Both the position numbers and the translations under genes were made by a program. From Actinomycetota bacterium (GTDB taxonomy: Bacteria > Actinomycetota > Actinomycetes > S36-B12 > CAIYMF01): a stretch of DNA of 64,000 bases. This document shows, in pieces, positions 7,401 to 15,291 of the stretch (position 1 is its first letter; each line of letters opens with the position of its first letter). Under the pieces are notes generated by a model. That model was not told where the DNA came from and made no database searches. It worked only from the letters and a program-made list of their open reading frames with translations. Where the stretch lies: positions 38,916-102,915 of the forward strand of contig JAIUOK010000008.1 of the NCBI GenBank assembly GCA_020161245.1, written 5' to 3'.

Positions 7401-8342
7401 CTAGTCGCGGTCGCGGGTCAGGCGCTGCTGCGCGACGGTGAACACGAGGATGAGCAGGCTGAGCATCAGGGCCAGAGCCGCGCCGAAGCCGAAGTTCCCG
7501 AACTGGAACGTCTGCTGGTAGACCTGGGTCGCGAGCGTCTGCGTCGCGCCCGCCGGGCCGCCAGCGGTCAGGGCCATGACCTGGTCGAACACCCGCAGGC
7601 CCTGGATCAGGCTGAGCGTCGTGGCGATCGCGATCGAGGGCTGTATCTGGTACCAGACGACGGAGAAGAACCGGCGGATCGGGCCAGCCCCGTCCAAGGC
7701 TGCGGCTTCCTCGATCTCCTGCGGCACTGTGGCGAGGCCGGCCAGGTAGATCACCATCGCGAAGCCGATGGACTGCCACACCATCACGATGAGGATGGCG
7801 GCCAGGGCCAGGGTGGGCTCGGCGAGCCAGTCCTGCTGGTACTGCTCGAGACCGAGCAGTGCGAGCGTCTGGTTGAGCGGGCCGTCGTAGGCGAAGACGA
7901 ACTTCCAGATGTACGAGACAGCGATCGGCGCGATGACGACCGGCATGAAGACCAGCGTGCGCAGCACGTACCGGGACTTCAGGCCGCGGTTGAGCGCGAG
8001 GGCGAAGCCGAGTCCGATGACGTTGGAGAGGACGAGGAAGCCGAACGCGAGGATCAGCGTGTTCTTCAGCGACCCCAGCATCTCGGGGTTCTTGAAGATC
8101 TTCTGGAAGTTCTCCAGGCCGACCCAGTTCCACTTGCCGATACCGCTCCAGTCGGTGAAGGCGTAGAACGCGCCGAACGCGGTCGTCACATAGATGGTGA
8201 CGATGACCAGCACGACGGCGGGCAACGCCCACCACCAGTGCCCGAACGAGAGGCGGTAGCTGGTGGCCTTGCCGCGGCGTCGCCTCGGCGGCCGGTCCAG
8301 CTGCGCTGCAGCAGCCGTTGTCTGCGTGGTGACCACGGACAT
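7401..8342 (-). CDS. CUT1-type sugar ABC transporter permease (MalF/UgpA-like)
   Basis: A 313-residue permease with six predicted helices after a basic N terminus (RPPRRRRGK). The EEAAALDGAGPIRRFFSV segment is the EAA loop. AAGGAG eight bases before ATG 8342 supports the start. It lacks the large periplasmic loop of true MalF proteins, unlike the permease at 37039-38637, so the two importers are different subtypes. It is the second gene of the operon and lies behind a strong intercistronic hairpin. Confidence 0.88.
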   Translation of the reverse strand: MSVVTTQTTAAAAQLDRPPRRRRGKATSYRLSFGHWWWALPAVVLVIVTIYVTTAFGAFYAFTDWSGIGKWNWVGLENFQKIFKNPEMLGSLKNTLILAFGFLVLSNVIGLGFALALNRGLKSRYVLRTLVFMPVVIAPIAVSYIWKFVFAYDGPLNQTLALLGLEQYQQDWLAEPTLALAAILIVMVWQSIGFAMVIYLAGLATVPQEIEEAAALDGAGPIRRFFSVVWYQIQPSIAIATTLSLIQGLRVFDQVMALTAGGPAGATQTLATQVYQQTFQFGNFGFGAALALMLSLLILVFTVAQQRLTRDRD

Positions 8343-8378
8343 GGACGATGCTCCTTGTCGGGCTTCCTGGGGAAGGGC

Positions 8379-8412
8379 GGGCAGGGGGGCGAGCCGACTC
8401 GCCCCCCTGCCC
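8379..8412 (-). terminator. Intercistronic hairpin between binding-protein and permease genes
   Basis: A perfect 15 bp GC-rich stem (8379-8393 with 8398-8412) with a 4-base loop lies between the binding-protein stop and the first permease. Such elements usually stabilise or partially terminate the message so that binding protein is made in excess over permeases. The same arrangement is present in the maltodextrin operon at 36923-36957. Confidence 0.75.
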
Positions 8413-8432
8413 GGCCGGTGACGCGGGACCTG

Positions 8433-9746
8433 TCAGCCCCAGGCCGCGTCCATGTCGTTCAGCACGTCGTCGATCGACTTCTGGCCGGTGAGGAGACCGG
8501 TGATGCCGGTGCCGAGCGCGTTGTAGACCTCGGGGTTGGGCCAGCCGTCGGCCCCGTAGGCGATGGTGTTGCCGGAGGTCACCAGATCGGCGACCGGCGC
8601 GTACTGCGGCAGCAGGCTGCTCGCGGTGACCTCGCCGATCGGGATCGAGCCCTGGGCGTCGGCGATCTTCTTGGACTCAGCAGCGCTCACCGAGAAGGCG
8701 AGGAACTTCTGCACGAGCGACGGGCTCTTGGTCGCCGCGTTGCCGGCCAGGCCGGTGTTCGACGAGAGCGTCAGCTTCTGGGCGACACCGGCCGGGGCCG
8801 GTGCCGGCAGCACGATCAGCTTCGCGCGGCCGCCGGACCCGTCCATGATCGACTTCGCCGCGCCCGAGGGGGCGAAGAAGCCGTAGAGCTTGCCGGACGC
8901 CGCGCCGTTGGTGAGGGCGTCGAAGCCCGCGCCCGCAGCGCCCTTCTGGAAGCAGCCGGCGCCGTTGAGGTCGACGATCGCCTGGAGGGTCTGCTTCCAG
9001 CCCTCGGTGCTCGCGAACGTCGTCTTGCCGTCGGTGCGGTCCTGGTTCCAGTTCGGGTTGACGCCGTACACCGCCGAGCCGGCGATGCTGACGGCGAGGA
9101 TGCCGTTGTTCTGCGGCGTCGAGCCGGCCAGGCCGTACACCGACTGGCCCTTGGCCACAGCCTTGGGGCACTGCGCGGTGATGTCGTTGATGGTCGACGT
9201 GGCCGTCACGTTGACGCCGACCGACTGGGCGAGCTCGTCGTTGAAGACCGAGCCGTTCACCTGCGACGACGAGGGGACGCCGTAGGTCTTGCCGTCGAGG
9301 TCGTAGCCGGCCATCTGCGACTCGGGGATCCCCGCGTAGACCGAGGAGTCGAGCGGGAGCAGGAGCCCGGCCTTGCCGAGCTGGCCGACCGAGGTCTGGA
9401 TGCCGGAGCCGGCGTTGATCCAGAACACGTCGGGGCCGTTGCCCGCCTGCAGCTGGGTGGGGATGGTCTGGTCGGCCGCGGTGAGCGCGATCTTGTTCTG
9501 CTTGACCGTGACGCCGGGGTTGGCCGCCTCGAAGTCCTTGGCGAGCGTGTCGTAGTACGTCTCGTCGGGGTTGGCCTGGACGTACGTGAACGTGATGGTC
9601 TGCGGCTCGTCGCTCGGGTTGGCGCTGCCGGAGCCGCCGGTGCCGGGGGCGTCCTCAGAGCAGGCCGCGAGGGTCATCGCGAGGGCGAGGGGCGCGGCCG
9701 CGAGCAGCCACCGGCTGCGCCGAGCCTGGGAGTTCGAACGCGTCAT
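8433..9746 (-). CDS. Sugar ABC transporter substrate-binding lipoprotein
   Basis: A 437-residue extracellular lipoprotein. Residues 1-29 form a signal peptide with a basic start, a hydrophobic core and a lipobox ending LAAC, followed by a Ser/Gly/Pro-rich linker. The rest is a family 1 solute-binding fold: FEAANPGVTVKQNK, GNGPDVFWINAG and a hinge region near KLYGFF. AAAGG precedes ATG 9746. It heads the eight-gene operon and diverges from the ROK regulator, which probably controls it. The ligand is inferred from context to be a glycoside or glycoside-derived sugar. Confidence 0.88.
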   Translation of the reverse strand: MTRSNSQARRSRWLLAAAPLALAMTLAACSEDAPGTGGSGSANPSDEPQTITFTYVQANPDETYYDTLAKDFEAANPGVTVKQNKIALTAADQTIPTQLQAGNGPDVFWINAGSGIQTSVGQLGKAGLLLPLDSSVYAGIPESQMAGYDLDGKTYGVPSSSQVNGSVFNDELAQSVGVNVTATSTINDITAQCPKAVAKGQSVYGLAGSTPQNNGILAVSIAGSAVYGVNPNWNQDRTDGKTTFASTEGWKQTLQAIVDLNGAGCFQKGAAGAGFDALTNGAASGKLYGFFAPSGAAKSIMDGSGGRAKLIVLPAPAPAGVAQKLTLSSNTGLAGNAATKSPSLVQKFLAFSVSAAESKKIADAQGSIPIGEVTASSLLPQYAPVADLVTSGNTIAYGADGWPNPEVYNALGTGITGLLTGQKSIDDVLNDMDAAWG

Positions 9747-9833
9747 GGTCAGCCTTTCGTGAGCCGCAGGTCGGGATCGGGCTCATCGCCGGGGTGGTTG
9801 GGTGTGCCCACTCTCACAGCCTTTCCGTCGCTA

Positions 9834-9850
9834 ATCAACATAAGTTTGAT
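9834..9850. promoter_or_regulatory. Candidate operator in the 296 bp gap between importer operon and ROK gene
   Basis: ATCAA and TTGAT form an inverted repeat with a 7-base spacer inside the only AT-rich patch of the gap 9747-10042. ROK-family repressors commonly bind AT-rich dyads of this kind. About 55 bases further right, CCGGGCAT-containing units at 9905-9917 and 9925-9936 form a direct repeat with 20 bp spacing. Both could bind the adjacent regulator. Nothing else recognisable lies in the gap. Confidence 0.4.
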
Positions 9851-10042
9851 GATGGTCGGCATACGCCGGACGGATACCTCGACCCCTTCCGGAAGCGGTA
9901 GAACCCGGGCATTGTGCGGTGAAACCGGGCATGTGCACGGGCGTGCGGCGGACGGTGCCCCCGGCTCGCGTCGGCTGCCGCCCCCCGGTACTTTTGTCGT
10001 AGTCCGGCAGAACCACTGCCGCGCACAACGCGGAGGGGGCAC

Positions 10043-11314
10043 GTGGCCAGCGAGCGGACGCACTCCCTCTCCGCCGTGCTCGGCGCGGTCCGCCGCCATC
10101 CCGGCGTCACCCAGTCGCTCCTGATCTCCGATGTCGGGCTGGGACGCAGCGTGGTCACCGCGCGCCTCGCCGAGCTGCAGGGGCTCGGGCTCGTCGTCGA
10201 GGACGGCCTCGCCCCGTCGACGGGCGGCCGCGCTCCGCGGCTGCTCCGCCTGCGCGCCGAGGCCGGCGTCGTCGGCGGGATCGCCATCGGCGCCCTGGGC
10301 ATGGAGGTGGGGATCGCCGACCTCTACGGGCGCACCATCAGCCGCATCGACGACCCCATCTCGGTGGCGGACGGCCCGGAGGTGGTGCTGGGCAAGGCTG
10401 AGGCCCTGCTCGAGCGGCAGCTCGCGTCCTATGCGGACGGGCGGCCGGTCTGGGGCATCGGAGTGGGAGTGCCCGGGCCGGTGGAGTTCGGCCGCGGGGT
10501 GCCGGTGGCCCCGCCGATCATGCCGGGGTGGGACGGCTATCCCGTGCGCGACCGCATCGCCCGCCGCTACGACGCTCCGGTGTGGGTCGACAACGACGTG
10601 AACCTCCTCGCCCTCGGCGAGCTGCGCACCAGCCACGGCGCCCGAGGCGTGCAGGACATGATCTACGTGAAGATCGGCACGGGTATCGGTGCGGGGCTCG
10701 TCTCGCGCGGGCGCATCCACCGCGGCGCCAACGGCTCGGCCGGCGACATCGGGCATGTGGCCGTGGCGGGCGCCGAGGACGTCGTCTGCCGCTGCGGCAA
10801 CATCGGCTGCCTCGAGGCCAAGGCTGGCGGCGCCGCCCTGGCGCGCGACGGCCTCAGGCTCGCCGAGTCAGGCGCGAGCTCGATCCTCGCCGCCACCCTG
10901 GCTGCCAACGGCACGCTCGTCGCGGACGACGTCGTCGCGGCCGCGGAGCGCGGCGACCCGGAGGCGCGCGCCCTTCTCGCCACCGCTGGGCAGCTCGTCG
11001 GGACCGCGCTCGCCGGCCTCGTGAGCTTCTACAACCCCGCGCTCGTCGTGCTCGGCGGCGGGGTGGTGCGCTCGGGCGACCAGGTCCTCGCGGCCATCCG
11101 CGAGGCCGTGTACCGCCGCTCGCTGCCGCTGGCCACCCGCACGCTGCGGATCGAGCCCACCGCCCTTCGGGACGGGGGCGGGATGACCGGCGCCGTGCAT
11201 CTCGCGCTCGACCAGCTCTTCTCCCACGACTGCGTCGCCGAGTGGGTGCAGCACGGCTCCCCGGCCGGGCACCCCGAGCTGGCCGACGTCCCCACCGAGG
11301 ACCGCGCCGCCTGA
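10043..11314 (+). CDS. ROK family transcriptional regulator
   Basis: A 423-residue protein with an N-terminal winged helix (residues about 1-75, GVTQSLLISDVGLGRSVVTARL) and a C-terminal sugar-kinase-fold ROK domain. The domain shows the hallmark DIGHVAVAG and the zinc motif CRCGNIGCLE. ROK repressors of this layout sense a sugar or sugar phosphate and release their operator. The GTG at 10043 has GGAGGGGG upstream. It diverges from the deglycosidase importer operon and most likely regulates it. Full-length, with no missing key residue. Confidence 0.9.
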   Translation: MASERTHSLSAVLGAVRRHPGVTQSLLISDVGLGRSVVTARLAELQGLGLVVEDGLAPSTGGRAPRLLRLRAEAGVVGGIAIGALGMEVGIADLYGRTISRIDDPISVADGPEVVLGKAEALLERQLASYADGRPVWGIGVGVPGPVEFGRGVPVAPPIMPGWDGYPVRDRIARRYDAPVWVDNDVNLLALGELRTSHGARGVQDMIYVKIGTGIGAGLVSRGRIHRGANGSAGDIGHVAVAGAEDVVCRCGNIGCLEAKAGGAALARDGLRLAESGASSILAATLAANGTLVADDVVAAAERGDPEARALLATAGQLVGTALAGLVSFYNPALVVLGGGVVRSGDQVLAAIREAVYRRSLPLATRTLRIEPTALRDGGGMTGAVHLALDQLFSHDCVAEWVQHGSPAGHPELADVPTEDRAA

Positions 11315-11341
11315 CGCCGTCCTGGCCGGCGGTTGGTCGGG

Positions 11342-12265
11342 TCAGGCGTCCGGCAGCTCGCGGCTCAGCGGCTCACAGGCGCGCACGAAAGCACCGCGCA
11401 GCCACTGCAGGGCCGGGTCGGCGGTCCGCGCCGGGTCCCACCAGATGGCTTCGACGAGCGGGGTGGACGCCGACTCGGGGATGTCGAGCACGGCGATGTC
11501 GTCGAGCGCCTCGAACCTGCGGGCCAGCCGGAGCGGGACGAGGGCGATGAGATCGGTGCCGGACACCAGCATCGGCAACGACAGGAAACCGTTGACGGCT
11601 GCGGCGACGTGGCGCCGGATGTCGAGCTGCTCGAGCAGCCGGTCGGCGGGCGTCACGATGCCCTCGCCGAACGTGCCCACCACGTGCGGCATCTCGGCCA
11701 GCAGCTTCACCACGTCGCACTCGGCCGGGTCGAGAACGTGCGCCCGGCTGACGACCGCGACGAAATGGTCGCGCAGCACGACGTCGTGGGGCCCGTTCAT
11801 GCCGAACCCGACGGGTGCCACCAGCAGATCGGCCTCGGTGATGCCCGAGACGAGCCGCTCGCGCGGAGGCGGCGCGAAGTCGACCGAGATGCCGGGAGCC
11901 TCCTTGGCGAGCAGGCGGCGCATGGGCTCGTTGACCATGCATGTCGCGTAGTCGGACGCGCGCACGCTGAATCGCCGGTCGGACGACGCGGCGTCGAACT
12001 CGGCGCGGACGTCGAAGGTGCGCTCGACGTGGATCAGCGCCTCGGTCGACAGCGGCAGCAGGGTCTGGGCCAGCGGGGTGAGCTGCATGTCGCGGCCCAC
12101 GCGCACGAGCAGCTCGTCGTCGAAGTGGCGGCGCAGCTTCGCCAGCGCGGCGCTGGTGGCCGGCTGGCTGAGGTGCAGCCGCTCGCCGGCACGCGTCACG
12201 TTCCGCGTGTCGAGCAGGGCCTGCAGCGTGCGCAGCAGGTTGAGATCGAGCCCGCCCAGGGCCAT
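11342..12265 (-). CDS. LysR family transcriptional regulator
   Basis: A 307-residue protein. Residues 7-65 are a LysR helix-turn-helix (LNLLRTLQALLDTRNVTRAG, then LSQPATSAALAKLRRHF); the remainder is a periplasmic-binding-protein-like effector domain. The sequence ESASTPLVEAIWWDPARTADP near the end is typical of NodD/NahR-type members that respond to aromatic compounds (family knowledge; effector unknown here). ATG 12265 has GGGAGG upstream. It lies just downstream of the Gfo/Idh/MocA gene on the same strand, so that gene and the inverted repeat at 13382-13410 are candidate targets. Confidence 0.88.
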   Translation of the reverse strand: MALGGLDLNLLRTLQALLDTRNVTRAGERLHLSQPATSAALAKLRRHFDDELLVRVGRDMQLTPLAQTLLPLSTEALIHVERTFDVRAEFDAASSDRRFSVRASDYATCMVNEPMRRLLAKEAPGISVDFAPPPRERLVSGITEADLLVAPVGFGMNGPHDVVLRDHFVAVVSRAHVLDPAECDVVKLLAEMPHVVGTFGEGIVTPADRLLEQLDIRRHVAAAVNGFLSLPMLVSGTDLIALVPLRLARRFEALDDIAVLDIPESASTPLVEAIWWDPARTADPALQWLRGAFVRACEPLSRELPDA

Positions 12266-12360
12266 GCGGCAGCCTCCCGTGCGGCGCTCTGGGTGCGCCG
12301 ACCCGGGCACCGTACCCCGACCGGGGGCGCGCGCGGCGGACCGATGCGGTGCCGTGACCG

Positions 12361-13347
12361 TCAGCCCGCCCCGCGCAGCAGCGCCTGCGCCGACTCCATC
12401 GTCCGCAGCACCTCGACCGTGCGCGCGTGCGGGTGGAGCGGGTGCTCGGTCCAGCCGTTGCCGATGGCCTCCAGGGCGCCCCGGAACATGGGCACGTACC
12501 CGGCGCCCTCCTGCTCGAAGGCCTCGTCGCGGATCTCGGGCGGCGCCGGGGGCCGGCCGACCGCCACCCTCAGGCTCGCAGGCGAGAACAGCCGCTCGCC
12601 GAGATCGATGCTTCCCTTCGTGCCGCCGATCCAGCCGCGCGGCGGGATGAACGACACGATCGAGGTCATCAGCTGGGCCGCGCCGCCGTCCTCGAACCGC
12701 AGCGTGATCGCCGACTCGAGGTCGACGCCGTCGTCCTGGACATGGCCCACGGCCTCGATGCCCACGACCTTCCCGAGCACCAGGCAGGCGAGGGTGATCG
12801 AGTAGACGCCCATGTCGAACAGCGCGCCGCCGCCCAGCTCCGGATCCCAGTAGCGCCGTGCCTCCTGCGGCACGGCGAAGCCGAGGCCAGCCTGCACGAG
12901 CCGCGGTGCCCCGATCTCGCCGGCGTCGATGATCTGGAGCGTCCGGCGCATGGCAGGGCTGAAGCTCATCCACATGCCCTCGAGCAGCAGGACGCCGTGC
13001 CCGCGAGCGAGCTCGCCGAGCTCGGCCGCCTCGCCGGACGTCATGGCGAGGGGCTTCTCGCACACGACGTGCTTGCCGGCAAGGATCGCCTCGCGCGCGA
13101 TCTCGACGTGCGATGTGTGCGGCGTCCCGATGTAGACGGCATCGACCTCGCCCGACTGCAGCATCGCGTCCCTGTCGCCGAAGGCACGCGGGATGGCGTG
13201 CTCCGCAGCGAAGGCATCGGCGTTCGCCTGCGCACGGGAGGCCACCGCGGCCACCTCGCAGCCAGCGGTGGCGCGCAGATCCCCGACCGTGCGCCGTGCG
13301 ATCCCGCCGGTGCCGACGATGCCCCAGCGCACTGGTGTCTGATCCAC
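12361..13347 (-). CDS. Gfo/Idh/MocA family NAD(P)-dependent sugar oxidoreductase
   Basis: A 328-residue protein. Residues 5-125 are a Rossmann domain (WGIVGTGGIARRT) with the family motif CEKPLAM near residue 97; the C-terminal half is the alpha/beta dimer domain that places the catalytic residues. The GTG start at 13347 has AAGGGA upstream; the open frame continues further but into a promoter region. Members of this family oxidise sugar hydroxyls, and in the gut puerarin pathway a relative (DgpA) makes the 3-keto-glycoside needed for C-C cleavage. In this cluster it is the best candidate for that oxidation step, though this is inference. Confidence 0.85.
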   Translation of the reverse strand: MDQTPVRWGIVGTGGIARRTVGDLRATAGCEVAAVASRAQANADAFAAEHAIPRAFGDRDAMLQSGEVDAVYIGTPHTSHVEIAREAILAGKHVVCEKPLAMTSGEAAELGELARGHGVLLLEGMWMSFSPAMRRTLQIIDAGEIGAPRLVQAGLGFAVPQEARRYWDPELGGGALFDMGVYSITLACLVLGKVVGIEAVGHVQDDGVDLESAITLRFEDGGAAQLMTSIVSFIPPRGWIGGTKGSIDLGERLFSPASLRVAVGRPPAPPEIRDEAFEQEGAGYVPMFRGALEAIGNGWTEHPLHPHARTVEVLRTMESAQALLRGAG

Positions 13348-13381
13348 GGGTCCGTCCCTTCGCTGCCCCTGCCGACGGAGG

Positions 13382-13410
13382 CCAGTTTTGTGGTAAACCT
13401 TCAAAATTGG
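13382..13410. promoter_or_regulatory. Operator-like inverted repeat between divergent oxidoreductase and ThuA genes
   Basis: CCAGTTTTG and CAAAATTGG form 9 bp arms (8 of 9 complementary) around an 11-base AT-rich spacer. It lies 35 bases before the oxidoreductase start and 23 bases before the ThuA-like start. Position and symmetry suit a shared operator for the nearby LysR or ROK regulator. Confidence 0.55.
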
Positions 13411-13432
13411 CAATGGCTCTTCTGGAGGCGAG

Positions 13433-14290
13433 ATGCGCGACGGCGTGCTCGACGTGCTGGTGCTCGCGGGGCAGATGACCGCCGAGCACAGCAACCCCAA
13501 CCGCAGCTTCCGGCTGCACCACCAGCTGGTTACCGCCGTGCTCGAGGCCACGGGCCGGTTCCGGGTCCGCGTCACCGAGGAGGTCCACGGGATCGGCCCC
13601 GAGATGGTCGACCCGTACGACGTCATCGTGGTGATCCACGAGGGCCGCGAGCACTACCACCGGCTGCCCGACGGGCTCGGAGCCACGACCGACGCGTCCC
13701 TGATCGAGCTGGTGCGCGACAAGGGCCGCGGCATCGTGTGGTTCCACAGCTCGTTCGTGCAGGAGCCGGAGTGGGGCTGGCCGCAGGAGTACGCCGAGAT
13801 GCGCGGTGCCGCGCTGCAGAAGGCGCGGACGCTGCGCAAGATCCCGGCAGACGAATCCGTGGTGATCACCGTCGAGCCGAGGCATCCGATCACCAAGGGG
13901 CTGCCCGCCACCTGGTCGGTGACCAACGACGACCTCCTGGTGCCCGTCGAGCTGCTCCCGGGTGCGCAGGCGCTCGTGACCGTGCTCGACGACGTCGCGG
14001 TGTACCCGGCCGAGAACTGGCCTCCCGCGCACGTGCCCCTCGACGTGCCGGATGGCGGTGTCCCCGCGCTGCCGGGCATCGGCGCGCACCAGCCCCTGGT
14101 CTGGATCAACGAGTGGGGCGCCGGGCGCAGCTTCACCTGCACGCTGGGGCACGACGTCGACACGTTCCGGCGGATGCCGTTCCTGCCGCTGCTGGCCCGC
14201 GGGACCGAATGGGCCGCGACGGGCGGGGTGACGATCCCCCTCCCCGACCGCACCGGCTCGAACCGCTTCATCCCTTGGCCCTACTACTGA
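13433..14290 (+). CDS. ThuA-like domain protein
   Basis: A 285-residue soluble protein of the ThuA-like, glutamine-amidotransferase-fold superfamily. DVLVLAGQMTAEH and the region KGRGIVWFHSSF (where such proteins have G-x-G-x-V-x-x-H) and PLVWINEWGAGRSFTCTLGHD near the C terminus are the conserved parts. ThuA proteins occur with Gfo/Idh/MocA dehydrogenases in keto-sugar and trehalose/sucrose catabolism, but their reaction is not settled. GGAGG precedes ATG 13433. It diverges from the Gfo/Idh/MocA gene and shares its promoter region. Confidence 0.8.
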   Translation: MRDGVLDVLVLAGQMTAEHSNPNRSFRLHHQLVTAVLEATGRFRVRVTEEVHGIGPEMVDPYDVIVVIHEGREHYHRLPDGLGATTDASLIELVRDKGRGIVWFHSSFVQEPEWGWPQEYAEMRGAALQKARTLRKIPADESVVITVEPRHPITKGLPATWSVTNDDLLVPVELLPGAQALVTVLDDVAVYPAENWPPAHVPLDVPDGGVPALPGIGAHQPLVWINEWGAGRSFTCTLGHDVDTFRRMPFLPLLARGTEWAATGGVTIPLPDRTGSNRFIPWPYY

Positions 14291-14295
14291 CCGAT

Positions 14296-14339
14296 CTGGA
14301 GGAGTGACGCGTCGGTATAGCGACGCCTCACCCATCCAG
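14296..14339. repeat. Intergenic palindrome, family A copy 1
   Basis: Two 19-base arms (14296-14314 and 14321-14339) pair with three mismatches around a 6-base loop, directly after the ThuA stop. The right arm plus the following bases (TCACCCATCCAG then GCGGGTAC) matches the hairpin at 41367-41422, so this is a repeated element. It probably also acts as terminator for the ThuA gene. Confidence 0.65.
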
Positions 14340-14460
14340 TGCGGGTACACCGGGGACGCGTTGGGCCGGATGCGGGATCAACGCTGGGAAAGGCGGGGCG
14401 GCTGCGCGACCATGGGGCCATCCGCCCCGGAGGGACGCCTCCGTCTGCCAGGGAGCCGCC

Positions 14461-15270
14461 ATGAGCGCAGCCGAGCACGCCGACGGCGTCGTGATCCGCC
14501 GTGGCCTGGTGTACTCCCAGCCCGACGGCTACCGGCCGCTCGAGGCCGACGCGTACGTGCCGGTGTCCGGCGCGCGTGCCGTCTGCCTGTACCTGCACGG
14601 AGGCAGCTGGCTCACCGGGTCCCGGCGCGACGGTCCGGGCCCGGCCTCGCCGTCGTCGGACCGGCTCTTCTCGCGAGCCGCGCGCCTGGGTCTGGCCCTG
14701 ATCTCCGCGGACTACCGGCTGACGGGCGAGGCCCGCTACCCGGCGCAGCAGAACGACGTCGCGACGGCGGTCGAGTACCTGGCGTCCAACCGCGACGAGC
14801 TCGGTATCGGCGACGTCCCTCTGGTGCTGTGGGGCTCCGGCTCCGGGGGCCAGCTCGCCGCCGTCCATGCGCTCACGGCGGGCGGGGTAGCCGGATGCGC
14901 GCTCTGGAGCGCGGCGACCGACCTGCGAACCCTGCCCGACGCCGCCGATCCGGCCGGGCCCGCGGCGCGCCTGCTCGGCGGGACGCCGGACCAGGCGCCG
15001 CTGCTGGCTGCGAAGGCGAGCCCCGCGGCGCACGTGCACGTCGGCGCCCCGCCGTTCATGCTGCTGCATGGCGACGAGGACTCCACGGTGCCCTCGACGC
15101 AGAGCTCGTCGCTGCATCGCGCGCTCGCAGCGCTCGGTGTCCGGTCGACCTACGAGTCGGTGCACGGCTACGACCACGCGTTCGCCGGCATGCCCGAGGG
15201 CGTGGCCGACGGGCTGGCCGACCGCACCGTGCTCTTCCTGCTCGGCTGCGTGGAGGACGCGGTCGCCTGA
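14461..15270 (+). CDS. Alpha/beta hydrolase (esterase-like) with altered nucleophile elbow
   Basis: A 269-residue alpha/beta hydrolase of the BD-FAE/acetyl-esterase type. The oxyanion motif HGGSW, a catalytic-acid motif HGDEDSTVP and the catalytic-histidine segment YDHAF are present. The nucleophile elbow reads GSGSGGQLA where relatives have G-x-S-A-G-G, so the usual serine position aligns with glycine. The enzyme may use a shifted serine or be inactive. No signal peptide. It is followed 21 bp later by a second hydrolase, forming a three-gene unit with the PaaX-type regulator. Deacylation of an imported glycoside is one possible role (inference). Confidence 0.75.
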   Translation: MSAAEHADGVVIRRGLVYSQPDGYRPLEADAYVPVSGARAVCLYLHGGSWLTGSRRDGPGPASPSSDRLFSRAARLGLALISADYRLTGEARYPAQQNDVATAVEYLASNRDELGIGDVPLVLWGSGSGGQLAAVHALTAGGVAGCALWSAATDLRTLPDAADPAGPAARLLGGTPDQAPLLAAKASPAAHVHVGAPPFMLLHGDEDSTVPSTQSSSLHRALAALGVRSTYESVHGYDHAFAGMPEGVADGLADRTVLFLLGCVEDAVA

Positions 15271-15291
15271 TCCGCTGGCAGGATCGACGCC

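Noticed and set aside
11342..14350. A single open frame of about 1000 codons covering LysR and beyond
   Set aside because: High GC keeps frames open. The LysR start at 12265 has its own ribosome binding site, and the Gfo/Idh/MocA gene occupies the rest in another frame.
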